Assembly: GCF_030287405.1 (NCBI RefSeq)
Contig: NZ_JASVVV010000002.1
Span: 248,001 to 312,000 of the forward strand
DNA length: 64,000 nucleotides
Direction: 5' to 3'
Source of the DNA: Halalkalicoccus sp. NIPERK01
Lineage (GTDB): Archaea; Halobacteriota; Halobacteria; Halobacteriales; Halalkalicoccaceae
Shown here: positions 51,793 through 60,071 of the stretch, piece by piece
How positions within the stretch are numbered: position 1 is the stretch's first letter
How the letters are laid out: each line of letters starts with the position of its first letter
Made by a program: the position numbers and the translations under genes
Notes under the pieces: model-generated
The model's input: only the letters and a program-made list of their open reading frames with translations
Databases searched by the model: none
What the model was told of the DNA's origin: nothing

Positions 51793-51936
51793 ATGCCACC
51801 ACTGAGCGCACTCGACTGGATCGGGCTGGTCGTCCCGTTCGTCGTGTTCTTCGTCATGCTGATCGTCTACTACGTCTGGGAGGGTCGCCGCGAACGTCGG
51901 TTACGCCGGGAGTACGAGGTCGAGAATGCCGAGTGA
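51793..51936 (+). CDS. 47-residue single-span protein partnering the symporter
   Basis: The frame encodes MPPLSALDWIGLVVPFVVFF and continues through a span (about 10-29) into a basic amphipathic tail rich in Arg (WEGRRERRLRREYEVENAE). It has its own TATA box 25-30 bases upstream, and its last 11 bases overlap the symporter start at 51926. The layout recalls small accessory proteins encoded just before other sodium:solute symporters, such as DUF3311 proteins, although it is shorter and only one span is evident. Confidence 0.7.
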   Translation: MPPLSALDWIGLVVPFVVFFVMLIVYYVWEGRRERRLRREYEVENAE

Positions 51937-53632
51937 GCTGTTCCTCCAGACGGGCGGGATCGCCGGCGGGGCCGGCGTCTGGGTGCTCGCCACCTTCGGG
52001 GCCTATCTCTTCGTCCTCATCGGGATCGGGCTGTACGCCTCGGGGTTGACCGACTCGGTCGGCGACTACGTCATCGGCGGCCGGCAGGTCGGGCCGGTGG
52101 TGACGGGCTTTTCCGAACGCGCCTCCGAGATGAGCGGCTGGCTCACGCTGGGGGTTCCCGGCGACGCCTACAACACCGGGATCATGGCCTTCTACAACGG
52201 ACTGGGGATGATCCCCGCGGACCTCTTCGCGTGGGCGGGGATCGCAAAGCGCCTCCGGAAGTACACCGAGATCGTCCGGGCGGTGACGCTGCCGACGTTC
52301 TTCGAGACGCGCTTGCAGGACGATTCAGGACTCGTCAAGGCCACCTCGGCGGTCGTGCTGTTGATCTTCGAGGGCGGGTACGTCGGCGCGCAGATCGTCG
52401 CCGCGGGCGTCCTCCTCGAAGTCCTCACCGGTGTCGATCCGTGGATCGGCATCGTCGTCGGCGGGGTCATCGTCGTCGGCTACACGATGCTCGGGGGCTA
52501 CTTCGCGGTCGCGTGGTCGGACTACTTCCAGGGCGCGATCATCCTCGCGGCGTTCATCGCGCTGCCGGTCGTCGCCGTCAGCACCTACGGGCTGCCGTTC
52601 GAGGAGGTGGCCGCCGCCGGCGGCGACTCGTTCGTCAGCATCACGGCCGGCGCGACCGGGTGGGCGGCGCTGTTCGGGATCATCAGCTACGCCGCGATCG
52701 GGCTGGGCGTCCCCGGCAACCCCCACGTGATGGTGCGGTTCATGGGGATCGACCGCGTGAAGAACATCCGACTGGCGGCCGTGGTCGCCCAGCTGTTCAT
52801 GTTCGTCGCCTACATCGGCGCCGCGTTCGTCGGCCTGTACGCGCTCGCGGTCTTCGGGGGCGGGGTCACCGGGGACAACGTGATGCCCCAGCTCACCCTC
52901 GAACTCTTCCCCGGCGTGCTCGCGGGGATCGTGCTGGCGGCGGCGCTGGCGGCGATGATGTCGAGCGCCGATTCACAGCTCCTGGTCGCGACCAGCGCCG
53001 TCGTCGAGGACGTCTATCACGGCTTCCTCGATCGCGAGGCGACCGAGGCCCAGTTGGTGCGATACTCCCGGATCACGACGCTCGCGCTCGGCGGGGCGAG
53101 CATCGCCTTCGCGTTCCTCGCCCAGGACACGCCCGTCTACACGCTGGTGCTCGATTACGCCTGGGGCGGGCTGGGCGCGGCGATCGGCCCGACGCTGATC
53201 GCGGCGCTGTGGTGGAAGGGGCTCACCGCCGAGGGCTCGGTCGCGAGCATGGTCGTCGGCACCGTCACGATGATCCTCTGGACCCAGCTCTCGACGATAC
53301 TCGAAGCGCTGGGCGCCATGCCGGCCGAGTCCTCGGCGTTCCTCTACGGGTTGGTCACCGTCTACGGACTGTTCCCGGCGTTCGTGCTCTCGACGCTGAC
53401 GCTGATCGGCGTCTCGCTGTCCACGAGACCGCCCGAGGGCGTCGACGAACAGTTCGAGGTCTTCGACAAGCCGCTGTCGGCGGTCACCGCCGGGGGGAGG
53501 GCCGGCGGCACCCCGGACTACGTGACCGACGGCGGCACGCGGGAGAAGGCCGTCACGGAGGCCGACGTCGTCCGTGCACACGTCCGGGCATCGGGCTACT
53601 GGGACGAGCACGACGATGAACGAGACGACTGA
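51926..53632 (+). CDS. Sodium:solute symporter (SSS family)
   Basis: A 568-residue membrane protein with about 13 spans. Early motif YVIGGRQVGPVVTGFSERASEMSGWLTLGVPG matches the SSS sodium-site region, and GLGVPGNPHVMVRFMGI and AALAAMMSSADSQLLVATSAVVEDVYH match the conserved spans 6-8 of PutP-like proteins. Proline or another amino/organic acid is a likely substrate but not certain. The hydrophilic C-terminus after residue 520 is probably cytosolic. It begins within the end of the 47-residue gene and overlaps the next gene by 17 bases, so it is the middle of a three-gene operon. Confidence 0.92.
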   Translation: MPSELFLQTGGIAGGAGVWVLATFGAYLFVLIGIGLYASGLTDSVGDYVIGGRQVGPVVTGFSERASEMSGWLTLGVPGDAYNTGIMAFYNGLGMIPADLFAWAGIAKRLRKYTEIVRAVTLPTFFETRLQDDSGLVKATSAVVLLIFEGGYVGAQIVAAGVLLEVLTGVDPWIGIVVGGVIVVGYTMLGGYFAVAWSDYFQGAIILAAFIALPVVAVSTYGLPFEEVAAAGGDSFVSITAGATGWAALFGIISYAAIGLGVPGNPHVMVRFMGIDRVKNIRLAAVVAQLFMFVAYIGAAFVGLYALAVFGGGVTGDNVMPQLTLELFPGVLAGIVLAAALAAMMSSADSQLLVATSAVVEDVYHGFLDREATEAQLVRYSRITTLALGGASIAFAFLAQDTPVYTLVLDYAWGGLGAAIGPTLIAALWWKGLTAEGSVASMVVGTVTMILWTQLSTILEALGAMPAESSAFLYGLVTVYGLFPAFVLSTLTLIGVSLSTRPPEGVDEQFEVFDKPLSAVTAGGRAGGTPDYVTDGGTREKAVTEADVVRAHVRASGYWDEHDDERDD

Positions 53633-54110
53633 CCGGCTCGTCGGCCGGCGCCACGAGCGCGCCGACCTGTCGGTGATCCCGCCGTCGGTCGCCCGCGAGG
53701 AGGTCGACTCGAACGGGGCCGTCGGCGCGATCGCCTATCCCCATCGGATCTACGAGGTGTCGGTCGCGATCCCCCGGCGATTCCTCGGCGATCGCCTCGA
53801 AGAGTACGTCGTGAGCGTCGATCTCGCCCGTCGGCTCGCAGTCCGGGCCGACACCGTCCCCGAAACCGACACGCGGACCGTCAGGGACGTGCTGGTCGTC
53901 CCCGCGGAGCTCTCGGCCGAGCAGGCCGACGAGAAGGTCCGCGAGGCGGTGTTCGGGTGGTGTCTGCGTCGGTTCACGATGGGCGCGCCGCCCGAGATAG
54001 CGATCAACGGCGTCGTCGACGTCCACAAGCTGTTCTGGCTCGCCGCCCGCCCCGAGGGTGACGCCATCGTCGACAGCGTCCGGGGTTCCGCCGAGCCGCT
54101 CGTCGAGTGA
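53616..54110 (+). CDS. Hypothetical protein of the symporter operon
   Basis: A 164-residue soluble protein (MNETTDRLVGRRHERADLSVIPPSVAREEVDS). A strand-rich core is followed by LVVPAELSAEQADEKVREAVFGWCLRRFTMGAPPEIAINGVVDVHKLFWL, helical and containing a single Cys. The family was not recognised. The start lies 17 bases before the symporter stop, so it is translationally coupled; a role in controlling the transporter is plausible but only by context. The ATG at 53616 is used rather than an upstream GTG deep inside the symporter. Confidence 0.75.
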   Translation: MNETTDRLVGRRHERADLSVIPPSVAREEVDSNGAVGAIAYPHRIYEVSVAIPRRFLGDRLEEYVVSVDLARRLAVRADTVPETDTRTVRDVLVVPAELSAEQADEKVREAVFGWCLRRFTMGAPPEIAINGVVDVHKLFWLAARPEGDAIVDSVRGSAEPLVE

Positions 54111-54220
54111 CGGAATCCGCGTGAACAATTACTATACTAATCCTGACTAGATACCGCCGTGGGACCGCGTCATACGGTAGCACTTCTTCGGCAAGATTCA
54201 TAACTACAAGCGTTCTACGC

Positions 54221-54240
54221 CGGGTATACAGGAGTACCCG
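54221..54240. promoter_or_regulatory. Palindrome over the DMT-transporter TATA box
   Basis: CGGGTA (54221-54226) and TACCCG (54235-54240) form an inverted repeat with an 8-base gap, overlapping the TATA-like GGTATACA. The ATG follows at 54252. Confidence 0.35.
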
Positions 54241-54251
54241 AGAGAAGCGAA

Positions 54252-55253
54252 ATGAAATCTGTAAATATATCAAAATTCAAAAATATTGGCCTGTTCGCGC
54301 TGCTCGCGGTCGTGTGGGGGATGTCGTATCCCGCGATCAACGTCGGGCTCGAATCGTTGCCGCCAGTGCTCTTCGCGGCGGTGCGATACGACATCGCGGC
54401 GCTGTTGCTGTTCGGATACGTCGCCGTCACCCGGACGGCGTGGCGCCCGACGACGTACGACGACTGGACGCTGATCCTCGTCGGAGGCGTGTTGCTCGTG
54501 GGCGCGCACTTCGCGCTGTTGTTCTCGGGCCAGCAGTACGTCACCGGCGGGGTCGCCTCGATCGTCCTGAGCCTGACGCCGGTGATGACGCCCGTGTTCG
54601 CCATCGCGCTCCTGCCCGACGAGCGCCTCGGCGTCATGGGCGTTCTCGGGCTGGCGTTCGGGCTGCTCGGCGTGGGGATCATCGCCCAGCCCGGCCCGGA
54701 GGCGCTCGCGGGCGGCCAGCTCTACGGCGTGGCTCTGCTCGTCGCGAGCGCGATGAGCTTCGCGCTCGGGGCGGTGCTCACCGTTCGGATGCGGACGACG
54801 CTGCCGATGCTCCCGCTGCAGGCGTGGATGATGACCGTCGGGGCGCTCTTCTTGCACCTGACGAGCGCCGTTCACCCCGGCGAGACGCTCGCCGACGCGG
54901 CGTGGACGCCCGAGGCGCTCGCGGCCGTCGCCTTCCTCGCGGTGTTCGCGAGCGCGGTCGGCTACCTCGCGTACTTCGACCTGCAGGAGCGCGTCGGCCC
55001 CATCGAGACCAGCCTCGTCAACTACGCGACCCCCGTGGTGGCGACGACCAGCGGCTGGGCGCTTCTGGGCGAGCCGGTGACCGACGCGACGATACTCGGC
55101 TTCGCGACCATCGCCTTCGGCTTCTGGCTGTGTAAGTGGTCGGCGTTCACGTGGAAGGTCTCGGGACTGGCCGACCGCGTGCGCCACCGCCGGGCGTTTC
55201 GCTCGCCCGATCTGGTGGTCGTCGGCGGCAACGTCTACTACCGTTGCCGGTAA
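54252..55253 (+). CDS. EamA/DMT-family transporter
   Basis: A 333-residue, ten-span permease. Two EamA repeats are visible: LFALLAVVWGMSYPAINVGLE (start of repeat 1) and VALLVASAMSFALGAVLTVRM (start of repeat 2). The usual end-of-repeat motifs are SGQQYVTGGVASIVLSLTPV and LVNYATPVVATTSGWALLGEP. It probably exports amino acids or related metabolites. The short N-terminus is Lys-rich and AT-rich in codons (MKSVNISKFKNIGL), unlike the rest. The ATG at 54252 is leaderless behind a TATA at about 54225. Confidence 0.92.
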   Translation: MKSVNISKFKNIGLFALLAVVWGMSYPAINVGLESLPPVLFAAVRYDIAALLLFGYVAVTRTAWRPTTYDDWTLILVGGVLLVGAHFALLFSGQQYVTGGVASIVLSLTPVMTPVFAIALLPDERLGVMGVLGLAFGLLGVGIIAQPGPEALAGGQLYGVALLVASAMSFALGAVLTVRMRTTLPMLPLQAWMMTVGALFLHLTSAVHPGETLADAAWTPEALAAVAFLAVFASAVGYLAYFDLQERVGPIETSLVNYATPVVATTSGWALLGEPVTDATILGFATIAFGFWLCKWSAFTWKVSGLADRVRHRRAFRSPDLVVVGGNVYYRCR

Positions 55254-55334
55254 TCACGATCGGGCATCGGTTTTTCGCCCGGCGTACCACACCGGCACAC
55301 GACTAAGGGGCCGACGGCCCTCGCGGCGAGTGTA

Positions 55335-55811
55335 ATGTCGCTCGAAGGCGAACGAGCACCCGACTTCACGCTCGAAAGCACCGCCGGCGAACCGATCACG
55401 CTCTCCGATACCCTCGAGGACGGCCCAACGGTCGTGGTCATCAACCGCGGGCACTGGTGTAGCTTCTGTGGCGAGCAGTTGCAAACGTTCAGCGAGATCT
55501 CCTACGACCTCTGGTTCAACGACGACGTAAACATCCTGCCCGTGGTGACGAGTTCGATCGGGGAGGCCACCGAGATGCGCGACCGCTACGACCTCGACAT
55601 CCAGCTGCTCGCCGACCCCGACGGCGAGGTCGCGGAGCGCTACAGCGGCACCGAGGAGACCAGCCACGGCGTGACGGGCGTCTCGGGCGTCTACGTCATC
55701 GACGGGGAGGGGACGGTTCGCTACGAACAGGTCGCCGACGACCTCACCGACCGGGTCTACGGCAACTGGGTGCGCTACTTCATCCGTAACGGCTTCGAGG
55801 ACCCCTTCTAG
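55335..55811 (+). CDS. Peroxiredoxin-like thioredoxin-fold protein
   Basis: A 158-residue AhpC/TSA-fold protein beginning MSLEGERAPDFTLESTAGEPITLSD. The active site WCSFCGEQL (near residue 42) has a thioredoxin-like CxxC in place of the classic peroxidatic PxxxTxxC, so it may be a thiol-disulfide reductase of the redoxin group rather than a typical peroxiredoxin. The segment LPVVTSSIGEATEMRDRYDL and the final FIRNGFEDPF complete the fold. It lacks a signal peptide and is presumably cytosolic. Confidence 0.85.
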   Translation: MSLEGERAPDFTLESTAGEPITLSDTLEDGPTVVVINRGHWCSFCGEQLQTFSEISYDLWFNDDVNILPVVTSSIGEATEMRDRYDLDIQLLADPDGEVAERYSGTEETSHGVTGVSGVYVIDGEGTVRYEQVADDLTDRVYGNWVRYFIRNGFEDPF

Positions 55812-55953
55812 AACCGCCGGGGCTATAGGGATCATCGTAACCAATCGGAAACCCCTGTGGCCCATCGACCGACTCAGTCCCTTGATTCCGAGTGAGGAAA
55901 TCCATGAACTTCTACGATAATCCCTATATGACTCGCGTGGCCGTTCCTTCGAT

Positions 55954-56940
55954 ATGGACACCGCGCTCGTCATCGGCGGCACCCGCTTCATCGGTCGCCA
56001 CACCGTCGAGGAACTGCTCGATCACGGGTACGAGGTGACGATCTTCAACCGCGGGACTCACGAGAACCCCTTCGCGACCGTCGAGGGCGTGACTCACGTC
56101 GAGGGCGATAGGGGCGACGAAACGGCGTTGGAGGCGACGGCCGTCTCAGTCGATCCCGATCTCGTGATCGACTGCGTGGCCTACCACCCCGAGGGGGTGC
56201 GGACCGCGACCGAGGTCTTTTCCGACTCCCGCTACGTCTACGTCTCGAGCGGCGCGGCCTACGCCCGCCGGGAGGTGCCCCAGCGCGAGGGCGAGACGCC
56301 GCTCGAACCCTGTAGTCCGGAGCAGGCCGACGACGACTCGATGGGGAGCTACGGCCCGCGGAAGGCCGAGGGAGACCGGGTAGTCGTGGAAGCCGCCGGA
56401 CGGGGGATCGAGGCGATGGCGGTCCGGCCCTGCATCGTCTACGGGCCCCACGACTACACCGAGCGCCTCGACTACTGGATCAGTAGGGTAAGAAATCACG
56501 ACCGGGTCGTCGTCCCGGGCGACGGCCAGCACCTCCAGCACCTCGCGTACGTCGCGGACGTCGCGAGCGCGCTGCGGGTCGTCGGCGAGGACGGGGTCGC
56601 GGGCGAGGCCTACAACGTCGGCGACCGGCGACTGCTCACGCTCGCGGAACTCATCGAAACGATCGCCGACGCGGCGGGAACCGACGTGGAGGTCGTCCCC
56701 GCGGGCGAGCGCGAACTCGCCGCGGGCGGCCTCTCGCCGACGGACTTCCCCCTCTACCGGGAGTACCCGCACGTCCTCTCGACGGCGAGGCTCGCGTCGC
56801 TGGACTGGGAGTCGACGCCCGTCGGGGAGGCGATGAGCCGAACCGTCGCGGACCACGAGAAGAGCGGCCGCGACGGAAGCGAGCACGACCCCGGCCGCGA
56901 GGCGGAAGAACGCGTGCTCGGCGTGCTCGATACGCTCTAA
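55954..56940 (+). CDS. NAD-dependent epimerase/dehydratase
   Basis: A 328-residue extended short-chain dehydrogenase. Rossmann motif ALVIGGTRFIGRHTVEELL is at residues 4-22. Catalytic region VYVSSGAAYARRE supplies Ser/Tyr-like positions (the typical YxxxK is weak; GSYGPRKAEGDRVV near 130 provides YxxxK). This fits the UDP-sugar epimerase-like group in haloarchaea, with the substrate undefined. The start follows CCTATATG at about 55922-55929. Its stop overlaps the convergent DUF2267 gene by 4 bases (CTAA). Confidence 0.88.
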   Translation: MDTALVIGGTRFIGRHTVEELLDHGYEVTIFNRGTHENPFATVEGVTHVEGDRGDETALEATAVSVDPDLVIDCVAYHPEGVRTATEVFSDSRYVYVSSGAAYARREVPQREGETPLEPCSPEQADDDSMGSYGPRKAEGDRVVVEAAGRGIEAMAVRPCIVYGPHDYTERLDYWISRVRNHDRVVVPGDGQHLQHLAYVADVASALRVVGEDGVAGEAYNVGDRRLLTLAELIETIADAAGTDVEVVPAGERELAAGGLSPTDFPLYREYPHVLSTARLASLDWESTPVGEAMSRTVADHEKSGRDGSEHDPGREAEERVLGVLDTL

Positions 56941-57326
56941 CTCCCGACCTCGCGGTCGGCGGTCGAGAACAGCTCCTCGAACTCATTGGGGAGCTGATCC
57001 ATGAGATCCTCGAACTCCTCGCCGACGGCCTCGGCGAGCGTTCCGAGGACGGCCCTGACCCGCTCGTCGCGCTCGTCGAGGTCGGCGTCGACCCCGCCCG
57101 CGATCCGCGCGACGAACTCCTCGCGGGAGAGCGTCGCGGGGTCGCCGTGGTGGTGGGTCAGGCTCTCGGCGATCGGTCGCGGCAGTCGCTCGGCCATGTC
57201 GCGGGCTTGGCCCTCGCCGATCCGCTCGCTGAGGACTTCGAGGGTCGCGTGGGTGATCGCGAGCGACTCGCCCTCGTCGAACTCGGCGCTCGATTCGACC
57301 CGGTCGTAGAACTCGGCTTCGTCCAT
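56937..57326 (-). CDS. DUF2267 protein
   Basis: A 129-residue all-helical acidic protein (MDEAEFYDRVESSAEF...AITHATLEVLSERIGEGQARDMAERLPRPI). The pattern LxVLxERIxxxxAxxLAxQLP is diagnostic for DUF2267, which forms paired helical bundles. The function is not known. The ATG at 57326 faces the divergent egsA start 95 bases away. Its stop codon shares bases with the stop of the epimerase gene. Confidence 0.88.
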   Translation of the reverse strand: MDEAEFYDRVESSAEFDEGESLAITHATLEVLSERIGEGQARDMAERLPRPIAESLTHHHGDPATLSREEFVARIAGGVDADLDERDERVRAVLGTLAEAVGEEFEDLMDQLPNEFEELFSTADREVGS

Positions 57327-57421
57327 ACAGGGACGGGGAGCGCCCGGCCCGTCGGCGTCGTGCCTGAGGATTCAGGGGCTTCAAGAGCAAACGGTTTGAG
57401 CGGCGGGCGTCTCCTCCCGGT

Positions 57422-58480
57422 ATGTTCGAGAAGTCCAGCTGGATCCGCCTCCCGCGGAACGTCCTGATCGGCCACGGCGTCCTCGACCGGGCCGTCGAGG
57501 CCATCGACGACCTGCACCTCTCGGGCCGTCCGCTGATCGTCACCAGCCCGACGCCCAGGGAGATCGCCGCCGACCGCGTGATCGAGGGATTCGGCGATCG
57601 GGGGGTCGAGCCGGCGGTCATCGTCGTCGAGGAGGCGAGTTTCACCGCCGTGCAGGAGGTGATCGAGGCCGCCCGAAGCGAGGAGGCGAGCTACCTCATC
57701 GGGATCGGCGGCGGGAAGGCCATCGACATCGCGAAGATGGCGAGCGACGAGATCGAAACCGGCTTCGTCTCGGTGCCGACGGCGGCGAGCCACGACGGGA
57801 TCGTCTCCGGGAGGGGGTCCGTTCCCGAGGGCGACACCCGCCACTCGGTGGCCGCCGACCCGCCCGTCGCGGTGGTCGCCGATACGACCGTGCTCGCGAA
57901 CGCGCCGTGGGAACTCACGACCGCCGGCTGTGCGGACATCATCTCGAACTACACCGCCGTCAAGGACTGGCGGCTCGCCAATCGCCTGCAGAACGTCGAG
58001 TACTCCGAGTACGCGGCGGCGCTCTCGGAGATGACCGCCGAGATGCTCGTGGGCAACGCCGACTCGATCAAGAAGGGCCTCGAGGAGTCGGCGTGGATCG
58101 TCACGAAGGCGCTGGTCTCCTCGGGCGTGGCGATGTCCATCGCGGGGTCGTCCCGTCCGGCCTCGGGCGCGGAACACCTCTTTTCCCACCAGCTCGACCG
58201 GATCGCCCCCGGCAGGGCGCTCCACGGCCACCAGGTCGGCGTCGGCTCGATCATGGTCGAGTACCTCCACAGCGGCGAGAGCGGCCGCTGGAGCGCGATC
58301 CGGGACGCGCTCTCGGGCATCGACGCGCCGACGACGGCGGCCGAACTCGGGATCGAGGAACGGGAGGTGATCGAGGCGCTGACGAGCGCCCACGAGATCC
58401 GCGACCGCTACACCATCCTCGGCAACGGCATGAACGAGCGGGCGGCCCGCGAGGCCGCGACCGTGACCGGCGTGATCTGA
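57422..58480 (+). CDS. egsA: sn-Glycerol-1-phosphate dehydrogenase
   Basis: A 352-residue archaea-specific enzyme that reduces dihydroxyacetone phosphate to sn-glycerol-1-phosphate, setting the stereochemistry of membrane lipids. The nucleotide-binding GIGGGKAIDIAKMASDE (near 100) is clear. Zinc-ligand segments are SHDGIVSGRGS (Asp near 123), FSHQLDRI and LHGHQVGVGSI (His). Length matches the family. Inverted-repeat element D begins 1 base after the stop. Confidence 0.96.
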   Translation: MFEKSSWIRLPRNVLIGHGVLDRAVEAIDDLHLSGRPLIVTSPTPREIAADRVIEGFGDRGVEPAVIVVEEASFTAVQEVIEAARSEEASYLIGIGGGKAIDIAKMASDEIETGFVSVPTAASHDGIVSGRGSVPEGDTRHSVAADPPVAVVADTTVLANAPWELTTAGCADIISNYTAVKDWRLANRLQNVEYSEYAAALSEMTAEMLVGNADSIKKGLEESAWIVTKALVSSGVAMSIAGSSRPASGAEHLFSHQLDRIAPGRALHGHQVGVGSIMVEYLHSGESGRWSAIRDALSGIDAPTTAAELGIEEREVIEALTSAHEIRDRYTILGNGMNERAAREAATVTGVI

Positions 58481-58481
58481 G

Positions 58482-58584
58482 ACTGTCGGTCATTCCTGTG
58501 AATCGACCGCTGGAAGACGGGACCCACTCGCGCGCTGGCCCGTCACAGCAGACACGCGCCCATGAGCGTCCCATGACCGACGGT
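58482..58584. repeat. Inverted-repeat element D after egsA
   Basis: ACTGTCGGTCAT (58482-58493) and ATGACCGACGGT (58573-58584) pair in 11 of 12 positions. The core shares ATCGACCGCTGG, CCCGTCACAG and CACGCGCC with element C in the same order. It lies between two convergent genes. Confidence 0.8.
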
Positions 58585-58592
58585 ATGAGCCG

Positions 58593-59426
58593 TCAGTCCC
58601 CGGCCGTGTTCGCCTCCTCGGTCGGCAGCCAGCCGTCGTCGGCGTCGACCCTGCCGGCGAGGACGGCGTTGAGGATCGCGCCGAACAGCAGGATCAGCCC
58701 GCCGAGATACAGCCACGTGAGCACCAACAGGACCGCACCGGCGATCCCGTAGAGTTCGACGCTGTCGGCGGTACTCGCGTACACGCGGAAGACCAGCGCC
58801 GACAGCGTCCACGCGACCGCCGAGAACGTCGCGCCGGGGATCGCCTCCCGAACCGGGACCGCCTCGGCGGGGAACCGGTAGTACATCGGGAGGAACGCCA
58901 GCAAGAACGCCCCGAACAGCAGCGGGACGCTGAGGACGGTCCACGCGGCGCTGTCGACCGCGAGCGAGAGGGCGACACCGACGCCCACGAGCAGGGAGAA
59001 CGCGAGCACGACCGTCACGAAGACGAGCAGGGTATCGGTGGCCTTGCGCAGGCCCGATCGGCGTTTCCGCGTCCCGTAGACCTCGCTGAAGGCCATGTTG
59101 ACCGCCTGAAACATCGTCGCCGTGCTGTAGGCGAAGATCCCCGCGGCGATCAGCCCCGCCCGGCGGCGACCGCTTCCACCGCCCGCGATCTGGCCGATCA
59201 CCGTCTCGACCTCGGGGCCCCGGAGGCCGGTAGCCGACTCAAGCACTCGCGCCGTCGTCTCGGGGCTCTGGACGATCGAGATCGCGATCGTCGCGAGCAA
59301 CAGGAGGGGAATCAGGGAGTTGAACGCGTAGTAGCCCAGTCCGGCGGCCGTGACGGTGACGTGACGCTCCCGACCGACGGCGACCGCCGTCTTCAGCGCC
59401 CGGCCCCACTCGCGGTACTCGATCAT
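58593..59426 (-). CDS. YihY/BrkB-family membrane protein
   Basis: A 277-residue, six-span membrane protein of the former RNase BN/YihY family. The N-terminal ALKTAVAVGRERHVTVTAAGLGYYAFNSLIPLLLL matches the conserved entry motif, and GATFSAVAWTLSALVFRVYAS and GAVLLVLTWLYLGGLILLFGAILN are the late conserved spans. Role is uncertain; envelope or transport functions have been suggested. The ATG at 59426 (MIEYREWGRAL) is the expected start; the much longer frame includes the neighbouring MaoC gene in antisense and is rejected. Confidence 0.9.
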   Translation of the reverse strand: MIEYREWGRALKTAVAVGRERHVTVTAAGLGYYAFNSLIPLLLLATIAISIVQSPETTARVLESATGLRGPEVETVIGQIAGGGSGRRRAGLIAAGIFAYSTATMFQAVNMAFSEVYGTRKRRSGLRKATDTLLVFVTVVLAFSLLVGVGVALSLAVDSAAWTVLSVPLLFGAFLLAFLPMYYRFPAEAVPVREAIPGATFSAVAWTLSALVFRVYASTADSVELYGIAGAVLLVLTWLYLGGLILLFGAILNAVLAGRVDADDGWLPTEEANTAGD

Positions 59427-59510
59427 CACCCCGATCCTCGGCACGGATGCGGGTAGGCGCTTCGGATCGCGGGCAGGGAAGACTATACGGCTGGCCGGAG
59501 AGCGACGAAT

Positions 59511-60071
59511 ATGGCGGACGATCACGACCACGACCGCAGGCTCGTCGCCGGCTGGGAGGGGCGGTACTTCGAGGACTTCGAGGTCGGCGACGTCTACAAA
59601 CACCCCTACGGGCGCACCGTCACCGAGACCGACAACGTCTGGTTCACCAACCTGACGATGAACCTCAACCCGATGCACTTCAACGAGGCCTACGCCGCCG
59701 ACACCGAGTTCGGCGAGCGCCTCGTCGACGGCACTTTTATTATTGCGCTCGCGGTGGGCATGAGCGTCATCGACGTCTCGATGAACGCCACCGCCAACCT
59801 CGGCTACGATAGGATCAGGCATCACGCGCCGGTCTTCCACGGCGACACGATCCTCGCCGAGAGCGAGGTCCTAGAGAAACGCGAGAGCGAGTCACGGGAC
59901 CACGTCGGGATCGTCACGACCGAACTCCGGGCGTACAACGAGGAGGGAACGAAGGTGCTCTCGCTCGAACGGACGCCGATGGTGCTCAAACGCGAGTACG
60001 CCGCACCCTCGCCCGAACGACCGACCGGGTGGCCCGAGGGCGTCGGCACCCAACCCGAGGACCTCGATTAG
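59511..60071 (+). CDS. MaoC-family (R)-hydratase
   Basis: A 186-residue single hot-dog domain hydratase. The catalytic segment TNLTMNLNPMHFNEAYA (Asn/His near 48-54) is the MaoC signature, preceded by FEDFEVGDVYKHPYGRTVTETD. It hydrates an enoyl-CoA; haloarchaeal relatives act in beta-oxidation, PHA or mesaconyl-type steps, but single-domain proteins cannot be assigned. GACTATACGG at about 59481-59490 is at TATA distance from the ATG at 59511. Its stop overlaps the convergent S9 peptidase gene by 4 bases (TTAG). Confidence 0.9.
   Translation: MADDHDHDRRLVAGWEGRYFEDFEVGDVYKHPYGRTVTETDNVWFTNLTMNLNPMHFNEAYAADTEFGERLVDGTFIIALAVGMSVIDVSMNATANLGYDRIRHHAPVFHGDTILAESEVLEKRESESRDHVGIVTTELRAYNEEGTKVLSLERTPMVLKREYAAPSPERPTGWPEGVGTQPEDLD

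Noticed and set aside
58593-59840. 415-residue version of the YihY-like gene
   Set aside because: The N-terminal 138 residues are antisense to the MaoC gene; the ATG at 59426 gives the family start.
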